Origin: Benzoatithermus sp963720725
Lineage (GTDB): Bacteria > Pseudomonadota > Alphaproteobacteria > Geminicoccales > Geminicoccaceae
Direction: 5' to 3'
NCBI GenBank assembly: GCA_963720725.1
Contig: CAVRGN010000005.1
Span: 124,001-188,000 of the forward strand
DNA length: 64,000 nucleotides
In this document: piece by piece, positions 1-10,620 of the stretch
Numbering within the stretch: position 1 is the stretch's first letter
How the letters are laid out: every line of letters starts with the position of its first letter
Position numbers and translations under genes: made by a program
The notes under the pieces: model-generated
The model's database searches: none
The model's input: only the letters and a program-made list of their open reading frames with translations
What the model was told of the DNA's origin: nothing

Positions 1-1987
1 GCCGCACCACGAACTGCTCGCCCGGCTTGCACATCATCTTGAGGCTGACCTTGATCGCGTACTCGGCATACTCCGCCACACCCTGCATCTTCAGGGTCTG
101 GATGATGTTCGGCGCCAGCTCCGGGTCCTCCACCAGTTCCTTGCCGACCTGCTTGATGATGCGCTTCACCTTGTCGAGGTCGGTGTCGTAGGTCAGGCTC
201 AGGATCACTTTGTCGATCACCCAGTCGCGGCTCATGTTCTGCACGGCACCCAGGGAGCCGAACGGCACCGTGTAAAGGTAGCCGCGTTGGTGGCGCAGTT
301 TGATCGAGCGCAGCGAGAAGCTTTCGACGGTACCCTTGTAGGTGCCGCTGATGATGTACTCCCCGACCCGGAACGCGTCGTCGAGCAGGTAAAAGATCCC
401 CGAGATCACGTCCTTGACCAGCGTCTGCGCGCCGAAGCCCACCGCCACGCCGACCACGCCGGCGCCGGCGATCAGGGGTCCGATCTGCACCCCCATCGCC
501 GAGAGCGCCATGAGCACGGCCATGACCACGAACACGATGAACAGAATGTTGCGCAGGATCGGCAGCAGCGTGCGCATCCGCGAGCGGCGGCTGGCCTCGG
601 TCGGGTCGGCGTCGTGCTCGACAACCGCGCTGGCGTGGATGTGCTTGTCGATCAGGGTGCGGAGCACACGCCAGGCGAAGTCGGCGACCAGCAGGATGAT
701 GATCGCGTTCAGCACTCCCCGCAGCACTCGGATCGTCATGGTCTCGGCGCCCGTGAGTGTGTCGAGGTCGACGCCGAACACCCAGGCCAGCAGCCAGATC
801 GCGCAGATGATCAGTAGTGCCCGCGCGCCGCGCTCGAGCGCGGCGGCGGTCACGCTTGGCGGGCCGCTCACCTCTTCCGTGCCCGGCGGGGTCAGGATGT
901 GGTTCACCGACCGGTCGACAACGTTGATGGCAGTCGGCAGGCTGGTGGCGACCAGCAGCAGCCAGAAGGCCGTGGTCATGCCGAACACCCACAGCAGCCA
1001 GAAGGCCGCAAACAGCACCGACACGGCGATGGTGACATTGAATGCCCGCTCGCGCAGGCCGCGATCGGTGTGAAACAGCGCCGGCCGGTGCCAGAGGGCG
1101 GCCATCGCCAGGACGAAGAGGACCAAGCCCAACGCGTAGGCGACCGGCAGTCGCACCGGCCGGTCGACGTCGAAGTCCTGCAGGACCTGCATGGTCATGA
1201 AGCCGCCGAAGAACCAGGCCAGGATGATCACGCCCCAGCGGCTCCAATGGCGGGCCGAGGCATCGGGCGTTGGAAACACCCGCAAACTGGCATTGTTCGG
1301 CGACAGCACGAACCGTGCTAGCGCACCCCACAGCAGCGCCACGACGATGATCAGGAAGACCGAGCTCAGGACGGTCTTGAGGTAGGGCGGCCAGCTGAAC
1401 AGGAGCAGGGCGCCCAGGCTGCCGATGGCGAAGCTCAGCAGCCACAGCAAGTTGTAGGCGAGTCGCTGTCCGACGACCTTGAGGCGGTTGCCGACCGTGT
1501 CCAGCGGAATCGCCAGCACGTGCTTGCGCCAAGCGCGCGTGCCGCTCCAGTAGGCCTGCTGGCAGCCATAGCCGAGGATCAGGAGCCCGACGGCGAAGAG
1601 GAGAATCTGCCAAATGCCCTTGGCCTGGATCTCGGTGGCGAGATGGTGGCCGATCACGCCCATGTCGTGCGGCAGCGCCGCCGCCCCGTCCCGGACGCCC
1701 GCAACGTGGTTGCGCGTCGCCGCCACCCAGCGACGGAGCTCACGCGCGACGTTCATCTCCTCGCCTCTGACCTCTTGGTCCAGGGTTTCCGGTGCCGCGG
1801 CTCCGGGCGGGACCGCGGCAGGCGCCCCTTTGGCCAGCCATTCCTGAACCGTGGGTTTCTGCAGCAGCTCGATGAGCTGATGGACCTCGGTCGGCGGCGA
1901 GGGTGGTGGGGCCGCGTCCTGCGCCGCTGCGCCGCCGATCGACCCGGCCAGCAGCATGACCAGGTACGCCGCCATCATCTGTCGCAT
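1..1987 (-). CDS. MscS-family mechanosensitive channel, copy A (3' end outside window)
   Basis: Inner-membrane small-conductance mechanosensitive channel homologue that would release solutes on hypo-osmotic shock. Reading from the ATG at 1987, the frame is open to the window edge (about 662 codons). The last codons give EQFVVR, which lines up with the EQFVIR stretch of the downstream paralogue (2101-4197), so about 35-40 codons are missing. The N-terminus MRQMMAAYLVMLLAG followed by an Ala-rich stretch is a signal peptide. Several hydrophobic segments precede the conserved MscS pore and beta domain at the C-terminal end. A GGGGGAA element 5 bases before the ATG supports this start. It lies 113 bp downstream of its paralogue in the same direction. 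Confidence 0.85.
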   Translation of the reverse strand, partial: MRQMMAAYLVMLLAGSIGGAAAQDAAPPPSPPTEVHQLIELLQKPTVQEWLAKGAPAAVPPGAAAPETLDQEVRGEEMNVARELRRWVAATRNHVAGVRDGAAALPHDMGVIGHHLATEIQAKGIWQILLFAVGLLILGYGCQQAYWSGTRAWRKHVLAIPLDTVGNRLKVVGQRLAYNLLWLLSFAIGSLGALLLFSWPPYLKTVLSSVFLIIVVALLWGALARFVLSPNNASLRVFPTPDASARHWSRWGVIILAWFFGGFMTMQVLQDFDVDRPVRLPVAYALGLVLFVLAMAALWHRPALFHTDRGLRERAFNVTIAVSVLFAAFWLLWVFGMTTAFWLLLVATSLPTAINVVDRSVNHILTPPGTEEVSGPPSVTAAALERGARALLIICAIWLLAWVFGVDLDTLTGAETMTIRVLRGVLNAIIILLVADFAWRVLRTLIDKHIHASAVVEHDADPTEASRRSRMRTLLPILRNILFIVFVVMAVLMALSAMGVQIGPLIAGAGVVGVAVGFGAQTLVKDVISGIFYLLDDAFRVGEYIISGTYKGTVESFSLRSIKLRHQRGYLYTVPFGSLGAVQNMSRDWVIDKVILSLTYDTDLDKVKRIIKQVGKELVEDPELAPNIIQTLKMQGVAEYAEYAIKVSLKMMCKPGEQFVVR

Positions 1988-2100
1988 CCAAATTCCCCCG
2001 TCCGCTCGGCCTGTCCCACCGTCGGACTTGCCGCCGGAGCCGTCGCTTCACCTGCTACGCAGTCGGATCTTGCAGATCAACCGCGCGGGCGCCTGTCCTG

Positions 2101-4197
2101 TCAGCTGGAAGGTGTCCCCTGGCCGAGTGCATCCACCATCACCTGCGCCGCCGCCGGGGCGACGTCGCCACCGGCGACCTGCACGGTCGGGAACGCGAAC
2201 TTGATGCCGTTCTCGTCGAACGCCTTCTTGATCATCCCATAGGCGCGGCGCCGGATCACGAACTGCTCGCCCGGCTTGCAGGTGAGCTTGAGCCGGACCT
2301 TGATCGCGAAGTCGCCATATTCCTCAACTCCCTGCATCTTCAGGGTCTCGATGATGTGCTGGGCGAGGTCGGGATCGGCGAGCAGCTCCTTGCCGACCTG
2401 CTTGATGATCCGCTTCACCTTCTCCAGGTCGGTGTCGTAGGTCAGGCCGAGGGTCACCTTGTCGATGACCCAGTCGCGCGAATAGTTGGTGATCTTGTCG
2501 AGCGCGCCGAACGGCACGGTGTGCAGGTAGCCGCGATGGTGCCGCAGCTTGATCGACCGCAAGGAGAAGCCCTCGACGGTGCCACGGATGCTCCCGCTCT
2601 CGATGTACTCGCCTACCCGGAAGGCGTCGTCGAGCAGGAAGAAGATGCCCGAGATCACGTCCTTGACCAGGGTCTGCGAGCCGAAGCCGATCGCGACGCC
2701 GACCACGCCGGCGCCGGCGATCAGCGGCCCCACTTCCACGCCGAGGGCGGAGAGCGCCATCAGTGCCGCCATCACGCACAGCACGACGAACAGGACGTTC
2801 CGGGCGATCGGCAGTAGCGTGCGGACGCGGGCGCGCCGGTGCCGGGCCTCGGGCGGGTCGCTGGCACGTGCGGTATCGGTCTGGCTGAGGCTGCGGTCGA
2901 TCCAGCTGCGCAGGGCGTGCCAGAGCAGCTCGACCACGAGCAGGATCACTACGGCGTGGAGGCCACCGCGCGCGAGGCGCGAGATTGTGGTGTCGCCGGC
3001 CATGGAGTTGAGATCGAGCTCCCACAGCCAGGCAAGCACAAGCGCGCCGCCGACCAGCCATGCGGTCCGCAGGCCCCGTTCCAGGATCACGGCCGCGAGC
3101 GGCGGCACCGCCTCCGCGCTTGCCGAGCCCGGCGGGCGGAGGATGTGTGCCACCGCGAGGCTGGTGATCCGCACCAGCGCCGCGAGCGAGATCAGCACCA
3201 CGAGGCTGTAGAACAGGCGCTGCGCGCCGAGCGGCACCAGCAGCCAGAGCAGCACGAGGCCCGCCGAGATGGCGGCATCGCGTCCGCGCCGCGCACCTGC
3301 CCTCTCGGTTCCCGGCCGCAGCCAGATCGCGAGCAGCAGAATGCCGAGCCAAATCAGCGACAGGAAGTCGGCGAGCAGGCTCTGGACCGGGATGGACAGC
3401 CCGAGGTCGGCCAGGAACCAGACCGCCAGATGGCCGCTGGCGTACCAGCCGACGGCCAGCGTCAGCCAGACATGCCAGTGCCGCGCCGAAGCGGTGCTCA
3501 TCGGCAGTATGCGGAACCGCTCGGCACCCGGCGCCAGGACGAAGCGCAGCAGGACCGAAGCGAGCCACACCAGGATGACTGCCAGCAGGACGCGCGAGAT
3601 CAGGCCGTGGAGGAGCGGCGGCCACTCGAACAACAGGAACGCGCCCAGCGACCCGAAGGCGAACGAGGCGATCCAGCCCAGGCCGAACAGCAGCCGGCGG
3701 CCGACCGCGCCGAGCCGGGCCTCGACCGTGTCCAGCGGCATGGCGATCAGCCGTTGGCGATAGCCGGTGGTGGCTCGCCAGTAGAGACGCTCCGTCAACA
3801 GGCCGAGGCCGAGGAAGACGGCGACCAGCACCAGGGTCGAGCCAGGGCCCTGTCCGGCGATCTCGGCGCCGAGCAGGCGCAGCGCCCGTGTCAGTTCGCG
3901 CGGTGCCGTCGGCAGCGCGGCGAGCGAGGCCAGGATGTGCTGACGGACCGCCATGGCCGGCGCCGTCATGTCGGCGGACATCCCGCGCATGGTCGGCTGC
4001 GCCGGCGTGGCGGTCGCGGCCTCCCTTTCGCCGAGCCAGCGACGCACGTCGGGGTCGTCCATGAGCGTCAGAAGCTCGCGGACCTTGGCGGGCGGCACCG
4101 ACTCGGCGGGGGCCGCCTGCTGGGCGAGCGCCGGCGGCCAAGTCAGCGCCAGCAGCGCCAACGGCAGCAGAGCCCGCACGACATTCGCCAACCGCAT
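2101..4197 (-). CDS. MscS-family mechanosensitive channel, copy B
   Basis: A 698-residue mechanosensitive channel of the long periplasmic-domain type. The ATG at 4197 is preferred over an in-frame ATG at 4398 because it begins a clear signal peptide (MRLANVVRALLPLALLAL, then AQQ). About ten transmembrane segments follow. The MscS core is near residues 480-690: the Gly/Ala-rich pore helix GAGVVGVAIGFGSQ, then LVKDVISGIFFLLDD, then the beta domain containing VPFGALDKITNYSRDW. The last part, CKPGEQFVIRRRAYGMIKKAFDENGI, is typical for the family (given here only as an overview of conserved spacing). It is the upstream member of a tandem pair with copy A, implying a duplication. The specific stimulus or solute cannot be read from sequence. 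Confidence 0.9.
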   Translation of the reverse strand: MRLANVVRALLPLALLALTWPPALAQQAAPAESVPPAKVRELLTLMDDPDVRRWLGEREAATATPAQPTMRGMSADMTAPAMAVRQHILASLAALPTAPRELTRALRLLGAEIAGQGPGSTLVLVAVFLGLGLLTERLYWRATTGYRQRLIAMPLDTVEARLGAVGRRLLFGLGWIASFAFGSLGAFLLFEWPPLLHGLISRVLLAVILVWLASVLLRFVLAPGAERFRILPMSTASARHWHVWLTLAVGWYASGHLAVWFLADLGLSIPVQSLLADFLSLIWLGILLLAIWLRPGTERAGARRGRDAAISAGLVLLWLLVPLGAQRLFYSLVVLISLAALVRITSLAVAHILRPPGSASAEAVPPLAAVILERGLRTAWLVGGALVLAWLWELDLNSMAGDTTISRLARGGLHAVVILLVVELLWHALRSWIDRSLSQTDTARASDPPEARHRRARVRTLLPIARNVLFVVLCVMAALMALSALGVEVGPLIAGAGVVGVAIGFGSQTLVKDVISGIFFLLDDAFRVGEYIESGSIRGTVEGFSLRSIKLRHHRGYLHTVPFGALDKITNYSRDWVIDKVTLGLTYDTDLEKVKRIIKQVGKELLADPDLAQHIIETLKMQGVEEYGDFAIKVRLKLTCKPGEQFVIRRRAYGMIKKAFDENGIKFAFPTVQVAGGDVAPAAAQVMVDALGQGTPSS

Positions 4198-4481
4198 CGC
4201 CGACCGTCCCCCGCGACCGCCTGTCGCCGCACCGCCGTCCCATACCAGCGATTCCAGCATGGCGCACGCGACGCGCCGCAGGCGTCTCGGACCGCGGGGC
4301 ACGGCGGGCAAAGCCTTGCCGCGCTGCGGCAAACCGTCCTGTGGAGCGTTCCGGCGGCTCTGCTTGTCGGGTATGGGGGGCTGTGTTAAGTGCCTCACGC
4401 CTTGCGGGCGAAGGACCGACCGTCGCCTCCCCCCGCACCAGAAAATGTTCCCGTTCGCGCATCAAGTCGGGGAAGCATCGA

Positions 4482-5038
4482 GTGCCTGCCAGCACCACGG
4501 CATCGGGGGTGGCTAGCCGCTACGCCAACGCCCTGTTCGATCTTGCGCAGGAGCGCGGCGGGCTCGAGCAGGCCGGCGCCGATCTTGCGTCGCTGCAGCA
4601 GGCGGTGGCGGAGAGCGACGATCTCGCCCGCCTGATCCGCAGCCCGGTCGTCAGCCGCGAGCAGCACGCGCGTGCCGCCGACGCCCTGGCCGAGCGCTTG
4701 GGGGTATCGGATACGGTGCGCAGCTTCCTGGGCGTCCTCGCGGCGCAGCGCCGCATGGCGGTCCTGCCCGGCGTGATCGCCGAGTTCGCGCGCCTCCTGG
4801 CCGCGCATCGCGGCGAGGAGACCGCCGAGGTGACCTCGGCCGTGCCGCTGGACGAGGGCCAGTTCGGCGAGGTCCGCGAGGCCGTGGCCGGCTATGTCGG
4901 CCGGCCGGTGCAGCTTACGGCGGCGGTCGACCCGTCGCTGCTCGGCGGCATGGTGGTGCGCATCGGATCGCGCATGGTGGACGCCTCGCTGAAGACGAAA
5001 CTGCACAATCTCGAGCTCTCCATGAGGGGTATACGCTG

Positions 5039-5039
<1 letters not shown>
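4482..5039 (+). CDS. atpH: ATP synthase F1 subunit delta
   Basis: The delta subunit links the F1 head to the peripheral stalk of ATP synthase. The product is 185 residues, the usual length, and opens with the characteristic ASRYANALFDLA. The start is taken as the GTG at 4482 because GGGGAAG lies about 5 bases upstream and longer in-frame starts add non-conserved sequence. It is the first gene of a five-gene F1 operon (delta, alpha, gamma, beta, epsilon), with the F0 genes absent, as usual in alphaproteobacteria. Its TGA overlaps the atpA ATG as ATGA, so the two genes are translationally coupled. Confidence 0.95.
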
Positions 5040-6574
<1,535 letters not shown>

Positions 6575-6585
6575 GAGCCAGGCCC

Positions 6586-7485
6586 ATGCCCAGCCTCAAG
6601 GACATGCGCGCACGGATGAACTCCGTGCGCCAGACCCGCAAGATCACCAGCGCCATGAAGCTGGTGGCCGCCTCCAAGCTGCGCCGGGCGCAGGAGCAGG
6701 CCGAGGCCTCGCGCCCCTTCGCCGCGCGCATGTCGGCGATGCTGCAGAACCTCGCCTCCGGCGTGGTCGGCATGCCCGATGCGCCGCCGCTGCTCGCCGG
6801 CACCGGCAAGGACGAGGTCCATCTGCTGATCGTCGCCACCGCCGATCGCGGGCTGTGCGGCGGCTTCAACAGCACGATCGTGCGCGGCGCACGGCGACGC
6901 ATCCAGGAGCTGCTGGGCGCCGGCAAGCAGGTGAAGGTCATCGTGGTCGGCCGTAAGGGCCGCGACATGCTGCGCCGCGACCAGCGCGAGCGGATCGTGG
7001 AGTTCTTCGACGGTATCGTCGGCAAGCGCCGCATCGAGTACGCCGACGCGCAGCGGGTCACCGACCGCGTGCTCGAGCTCTATGCCGCCGGCGAGTTCGA
7101 CGTCTGCACGCTGGTCTACAACCAATTCAAGTCGGCGGTGACACAGATCCTCACCTTCCAGCAGCTGGTGCCGGTGCAAACGCCTTCCCCAGCCGAGGGC
7201 GAGACCGCCGGCGATACCAGTGAGAGCGGCGCGCTCTACGAGTTCGAGCCCGACGAGGAGCGGATCCTCGGCGAGCTGCTGCCGCGCAACCTCGCGGTGC
7301 AGTTCTTCGGGGCACTGCTCGAGAACGCGGCCAGCGAGCAGGGTGCCCGCATGGCGGCCATGGACAGCGCCACCCGCAATGCGGGCGAGATGATCAACAA
7401 GCTGAACCTCAGCTACAACCGACAGCGGCAGGCGCAGATCACCAAGGAGCTGATGGAAATCATCTCCGGTGCCGAGGCCCTCTAG
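6586..7485 (+). CDS. atpG: ATP synthase F1 subunit gamma
   Basis: Central rotor shaft of F1. The 299-residue product starts MPSLKDMRARMNSVRQTRKI, the canonical N-terminal coiled-coil helix. It contains TADRGLCGGFNS near residue 85 and ends in the C-terminal helix with MAAMDSATRNAGEMI and LNLSYNRQRQAQITKEL. A roughly 20-residue insert rich in Glu, Ser and Gly around residues 198-218 lies in the alpha/beta domain, a place where alphaproteobacterial gamma subunits vary. It sits third in the atpHAGDC operon. Confidence 0.97.
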   Translation: MPSLKDMRARMNSVRQTRKITSAMKLVAASKLRRAQEQAEASRPFAARMSAMLQNLASGVVGMPDAPPLLAGTGKDEVHLLIVATADRGLCGGFNSTIVRGARRRIQELLGAGKQVKVIVVGRKGRDMLRRDQRERIVEFFDGIVGKRRIEYADAQRVTDRVLELYAAGEFDVCTLVYNQFKSAVTQILTFQQLVPVQTPSPAEGETAGDTSESGALYEFEPDEERILGELLPRNLAVQFFGALLENAASEQGARMAAMDSATRNAGEMINKLNLSYNRQRQAQITKELMEIISGAEAL

Positions 7486-7515
7486 GTCGATACCAGCCCG
7501 CGTGGGAGCGAGACG

Positions 7516-8961
7516 ATGGACGAGGCCAATGTGAAGCAGAACGTCGCGGCCGGGCGGGTCACCCAGATCTTGGGCTCGGTGGTGGACGTTCAGTTCCAGG
7601 ATGAGAAGTCGCTGCCGCCGATCCTGAATGCGCTGACCACCGAGATTGGCGGCCGCAGGCTGGTGCTGGAGGTCGCGCAGCAGCTGGGCGAGTTCACCGT
7701 TCGCGCTGTCTCGATGGACTCGACCGACGGGCTGACCCGCGGCCGCGAAGTGCTGGATACCGGAGCACCCATCTCGATCCCGGTCGGCAAGGCCACCCTG
7801 GGGCGCATCCTCAACGTCATCGGCGAGCCGGTCGACGAGCGGGGCGGCGTCGACGCCAAGGTGACCGCACCGATCCACGCTCCGGCACCGGAGTTCGTCG
7901 ACCAGTCGACCGAGGCCGAGGTGCTGGTCACCGGCATCAAGGTCGTCGACCTGCTGACCCCCTACCTGAAGGGCGGCAAGATCGGCCTGTTCGGTGGCGC
8001 GGGCGTCGGCAAGACCGTGCTGATCATGGAGCTGATCAACAACATCGCCAAGGCGCATGGCGGCGTGTCGGTGTTCGCCGGCGTCGGTGAGCGGACCCGC
8101 GAGGGCAACGACCTCTACCATGAGATGATCGAATCCGGGGTCATCAACCTCGAGGACCCGCTCAAGTCCAAGGTGGCCTTGGTCTATGGCCAGATGAACG
8201 AGCCGCCCGGCGCCCGCTCGCGCGTGGCGCTGACCGGCCTCACCGTCGCGGAATATTTCCGCGATCAGGAAGGCCAGGACGTGCTTTTCTTCGTCGACAA
8301 CATCTTCCGCTTCACCCAGGCGGGTGCGGAGGTCTCGGCCCTGCTCGGCCGCATCCCGTCGGCCGTGGGCTACCAGCCCACGCTGGCCACCGACATGGGC
8401 ACCCTGCAGGAGCGGATCACCTCGACCAACAAGGGCTCGATCACCTCGGTGCAGGCGGTCTACGTGCCCGCCGACGACCTGACCGATCCGGCCCCGGCCA
8501 CCACCTTCGCCCATCTCGACGCCACCACCGTGCTGTCGCGCCAGATCGCCGAGCTCGGCATCTACCCGGCCGTGGATCCGCTCGACTCGACCTCGCGCAT
8601 CCTCGACCCGGCCGTGGTCGGCAAGGAGCATTACGAGGTCGCCCGCTCGGTCCAGGAGACCCTGCAGCGCTACAAGGCGCTGCAGGACATCATCGCCATC
8701 CTGGGCATGGACGAGCTCTCCGAGGAGGACAAGCTGGTGGTGGCGCGCGCGCGCAAGATCCAGCGCTTCCTCAGCCAGCCCTTCCACGTCGCCGAGGTGT
8801 TCACCGGCTCGCCCGGCAAGCTCGTGGCGGTCGAGGACACGATCAAGGGCTTCAAGGGCATCGTCGCCGGCGAGTACGACCACCTCCCCGAGGCGGCGTT
8901 CTACATGGTCGGCGGCATCCAGGAGGCGGTCGACAAGGCCAAGAAGCTGGCGGCCGACTGA
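7516..8961 (+). CDS. atpD: ATP synthase F1 subunit beta
   Basis: Catalytic subunit of F1, forming ATP at the alpha/beta interface. The 481-residue product has Walker A GGAGVGKT at 160-167, the catalytic GERTREGNDLYHEM stretch after it, and Walker B LFFVDNIFRF. The ATG at 7516 lies 30 bp after atpG, and a short purine-rich GGGAG is placed before it. It is the fourth gene of the operon. The sequence is highly conserved and intact. Confidence 0.98.
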   Translation: MDEANVKQNVAAGRVTQILGSVVDVQFQDEKSLPPILNALTTEIGGRRLVLEVAQQLGEFTVRAVSMDSTDGLTRGREVLDTGAPISIPVGKATLGRILNVIGEPVDERGGVDAKVTAPIHAPAPEFVDQSTEAEVLVTGIKVVDLLTPYLKGGKIGLFGGAGVGKTVLIMELINNIAKAHGGVSVFAGVGERTREGNDLYHEMIESGVINLEDPLKSKVALVYGQMNEPPGARSRVALTGLTVAEYFRDQEGQDVLFFVDNIFRFTQAGAEVSALLGRIPSAVGYQPTLATDMGTLQERITSTNKGSITSVQAVYVPADDLTDPAPATTFAHLDATTVLSRQIAELGIYPAVDPLDSTSRILDPAVVGKEHYEVARSVQETLQRYKALQDIIAILGMDELSEEDKLVVARARKIQRFLSQPFHVAEVFTGSPGKLVAVEDTIKGFKGIVAGEYDHLPEAAFYMVGGIQEAVDKAKKLAAD

Positions 8962-8971
8962 GGAGCTGGAA

Positions 8972-9442
8972 ATGGCCGAGGGCAAGGTGGCGTTCGAGCT
9001 GGTGGCTCCCGAGCGGCTGCTCGCGAGCATCGACGCCGACATGGTGGTGATCCCCGGTGCCGAGGGCGACTTCGGCGTCCTGCCCAACCACGCGCCCTTG
9101 ATGTCGCTCCTGCGTCCGGGCGTGATCTCGGTCTACCAGGGCGACAAGGTCGACCAGCGCCTGTTCGTCGGCGGCGGCTTCGCCGAGGTCAACGAGAAGG
9201 GCTGCACGGTCCTGGCCGAGCGCGCCGAGCCGGTGGACGAAATACCGCTCGAATCGGCGCGGCAGGACCTCCGCGACGCCGAGGAGGACGTCGGCGACGC
9301 CAAGTCCGACCTCGAGCGCGAGCGCCTTGAGCGGGCGGTCCTGGTCGCACGCGCTCGGGTTGAGGCGGCGGAGGCCGCTGAAGCCGGTTGCGTGGCTGGC
9401 TTCAGCGGCTTAAGCGGGATCGCTGTTGGTCAGTCGCCATAA
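8972..9442 (+). CDS. atpC: ATP synthase F1 subunit epsilon
   Basis: Epsilon subunit, which couples the rotor to the c-ring and inhibits ATP hydrolysis. The first 130 residues show the family beta-sandwich, with IPGAEGDFGVLPNHAPLMS near residue 28. The product is 156 residues; the last about 22 (from CVAGFSGLSGI) extend beyond the family's usual C-terminal helix. That tail is encoded by a perfect 12-bp inverted repeat (9374-9409), which suggests the 3' end doubles as an operon terminator. The stop overlaps by 13 bp the convergent gene ending at 9430. Confidence 0.93.
   Translation: MAEGKVAFELVAPERLLASIDADMVVIPGAEGDFGVLPNHAPLMSLLRPGVISVYQGDKVDQRLFVGGGFAEVNEKGCTVLAERAEPVDEIPLESARQDLRDAEEDVGDAKSDLERERLERAVLVARARVEAAEAAEAGCVAGFSGLSGIAVGQSP
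9374..9409 (+). terminator. 12-bp inverted repeat inside the 3' end of atpC
   Basis: The arms are 9374-9385 and 9398-9409 (GCCGCTGAAGCC and its exact complement) with a 12-base loop. It lies at the end of the atp operon, where convergent transcription from the cluster ending at 9430 arrives. No U-tract follows, so it is a U-less hairpin candidate that could act in both directions. Confidence 0.5.
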
Positions 9443-10494
9443 GCGAGGGTGGCTGGATTGGTCCTGCCGAAGGACAGGTACCAGCCCTGGCCAAGTTGCC
9501 GGCCGGACCTTACGAAGTTGCTGAAGCATTTGTCACTCGCGGACGGCCTGCAGCCGGTACGGTAGCGGCGGATCGCACCGGTGTCCTTGCCGGGATCTGT
9601 GCCGGGCGGAAAGGCGTTGGTGATCGGCACGAACAGGTCGCCGTCCGGCCCGAACAGGAGGGCGACCGCGACCGAGCGGGGTTTGGGCACCTTGCCGATC
9701 GCGCTGGGCTCGTCCAGAGCGATCTTGCCCATGCACCGGCCGGGGTGCGCGCCTCCCGGCCCCTGGAAGATCAGGATCTTGTCGGTGTCCAGATCGTTCG
9801 CCCGCTTGCTCGCGACGTAGAGCCTGCCGTCCGGGCCGAACACCAAGCCTTCTGGGCCGGTGAGCGCGTCGGTGCAGCCGCCGTCGACCTTGCTGGGATC
9901 GTTGTCGACGAACGGCTTGATGAACCTGCCGGTGGTCGGATTGAACTGCAGCACCTGCCCGCCGCCGGCGCCGGTGAACAGGCCCGGCTGGCTGGACACG
10001 TAAAGCAGGCCGTCGGGTCCGATCACCACGCCGAACGGGTGGAACTCCGGCTGGTGCGCCGGCTGACCGAGCGCCTTCACGAACGCGCCGGCCGCGGTGT
10101 AGCTGCGCACCTCGCCGCCGCCGGGCTGGTCCGGCGGCGCGCACGGATTGCAGACATTGGCCACGAACAGCTTGTTGTGCCACAGGATCGCACCGCGCGG
10201 CGCGAACGGCGCGTCGGGGCTGGTGCCGGGCACGGCCGCGGCACGTAGCCCGCCGGTCACCGCGTTGAACTTGAGCACCTCGCCGTTGAAGGGCGTGTTC
10301 ACGTTCTGGTTGACCAGGAACAGGCTGTTGGCGCGGAACAGGATCCCGCGCGGGCCCACCACCGGTGCCGTGCTCGTTGGCAGGGAGCGCAGGAATGCCC
10401 CGGTGCCCGCGTCGAACACCTCGACATTGTTGTCGGCGCCGTCGCCGACGAACAGGCGGTCGCTGCCAGCCTGGGCGCCGTGACTTGCGGCCAT
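9430..10494 (-). CDS. exported NHL/SMP-30-like beta-propeller protein (5' end possibly frameshifted)
   Basis: The 354-residue product has repeated blade motifs such as DRLFVGDGADNNVEVFD, GEVLKFNAVTGG, GVVIGPDGLLYVSSQ and GLVFGPDGRLYVAS, the pattern of a secreted beta-propeller of NHL/SMP-30 type. Function is unknown. Three CxxC-like or paired cysteines (for example CNPC) may form disulfides. The frame's first ATG (10494) has no signal peptide, but an ATG at 10561 in another frame encodes MVKFGQSSRAALAVATLAL, a good signal-peptide start. A one-base shift near 10505-10510 would join it to FGCAMAASHGA, giving a lipobox-like LAFGC. It is the last gene of a minus-strand cluster with a signal peptidase and two small exported proteins. 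Only 13 bp of its 3' end overlaps atpC. Confidence 0.7.
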   Translation of the reverse strand: MAASHGAQAGSDRLFVGDGADNNVEVFDAGTGAFLRSLPTSTAPVVGPRGILFRANSLFLVNQNVNTPFNGEVLKFNAVTGGLRAAAVPGTSPDAPFAPRGAILWHNKLFVANVCNPCAPPDQPGGGEVRSYTAAGAFVKALGQPAHQPEFHPFGVVIGPDGLLYVSSQPGLFTGAGGGQVLQFNPTTGRFIKPFVDNDPSKVDGGCTDALTGPEGLVFGPDGRLYVASKRANDLDTDKILIFQGPGGAHPGRCMGKIALDEPSAIGKVPKPRSVAVALLFGPDGDLFVPITNAFPPGTDPGKDTGAIRRYRTGCRPSASDKCFSNFVRSGRQLGQGWYLSFGRTNPATLAYGD

Positions 10495-10620
10495 GGCGCA
10501 GCCGAAGCGCCAGGGTCGCCACGGCGAGCGCGGCGCGGGACGATTGTCCGAACTTGACCATCGGGTTTACTCCCTGTTCGCGGAGCCGGCGCCGATACGA
10601 TGTGGCATTGCCCCGCTGTG

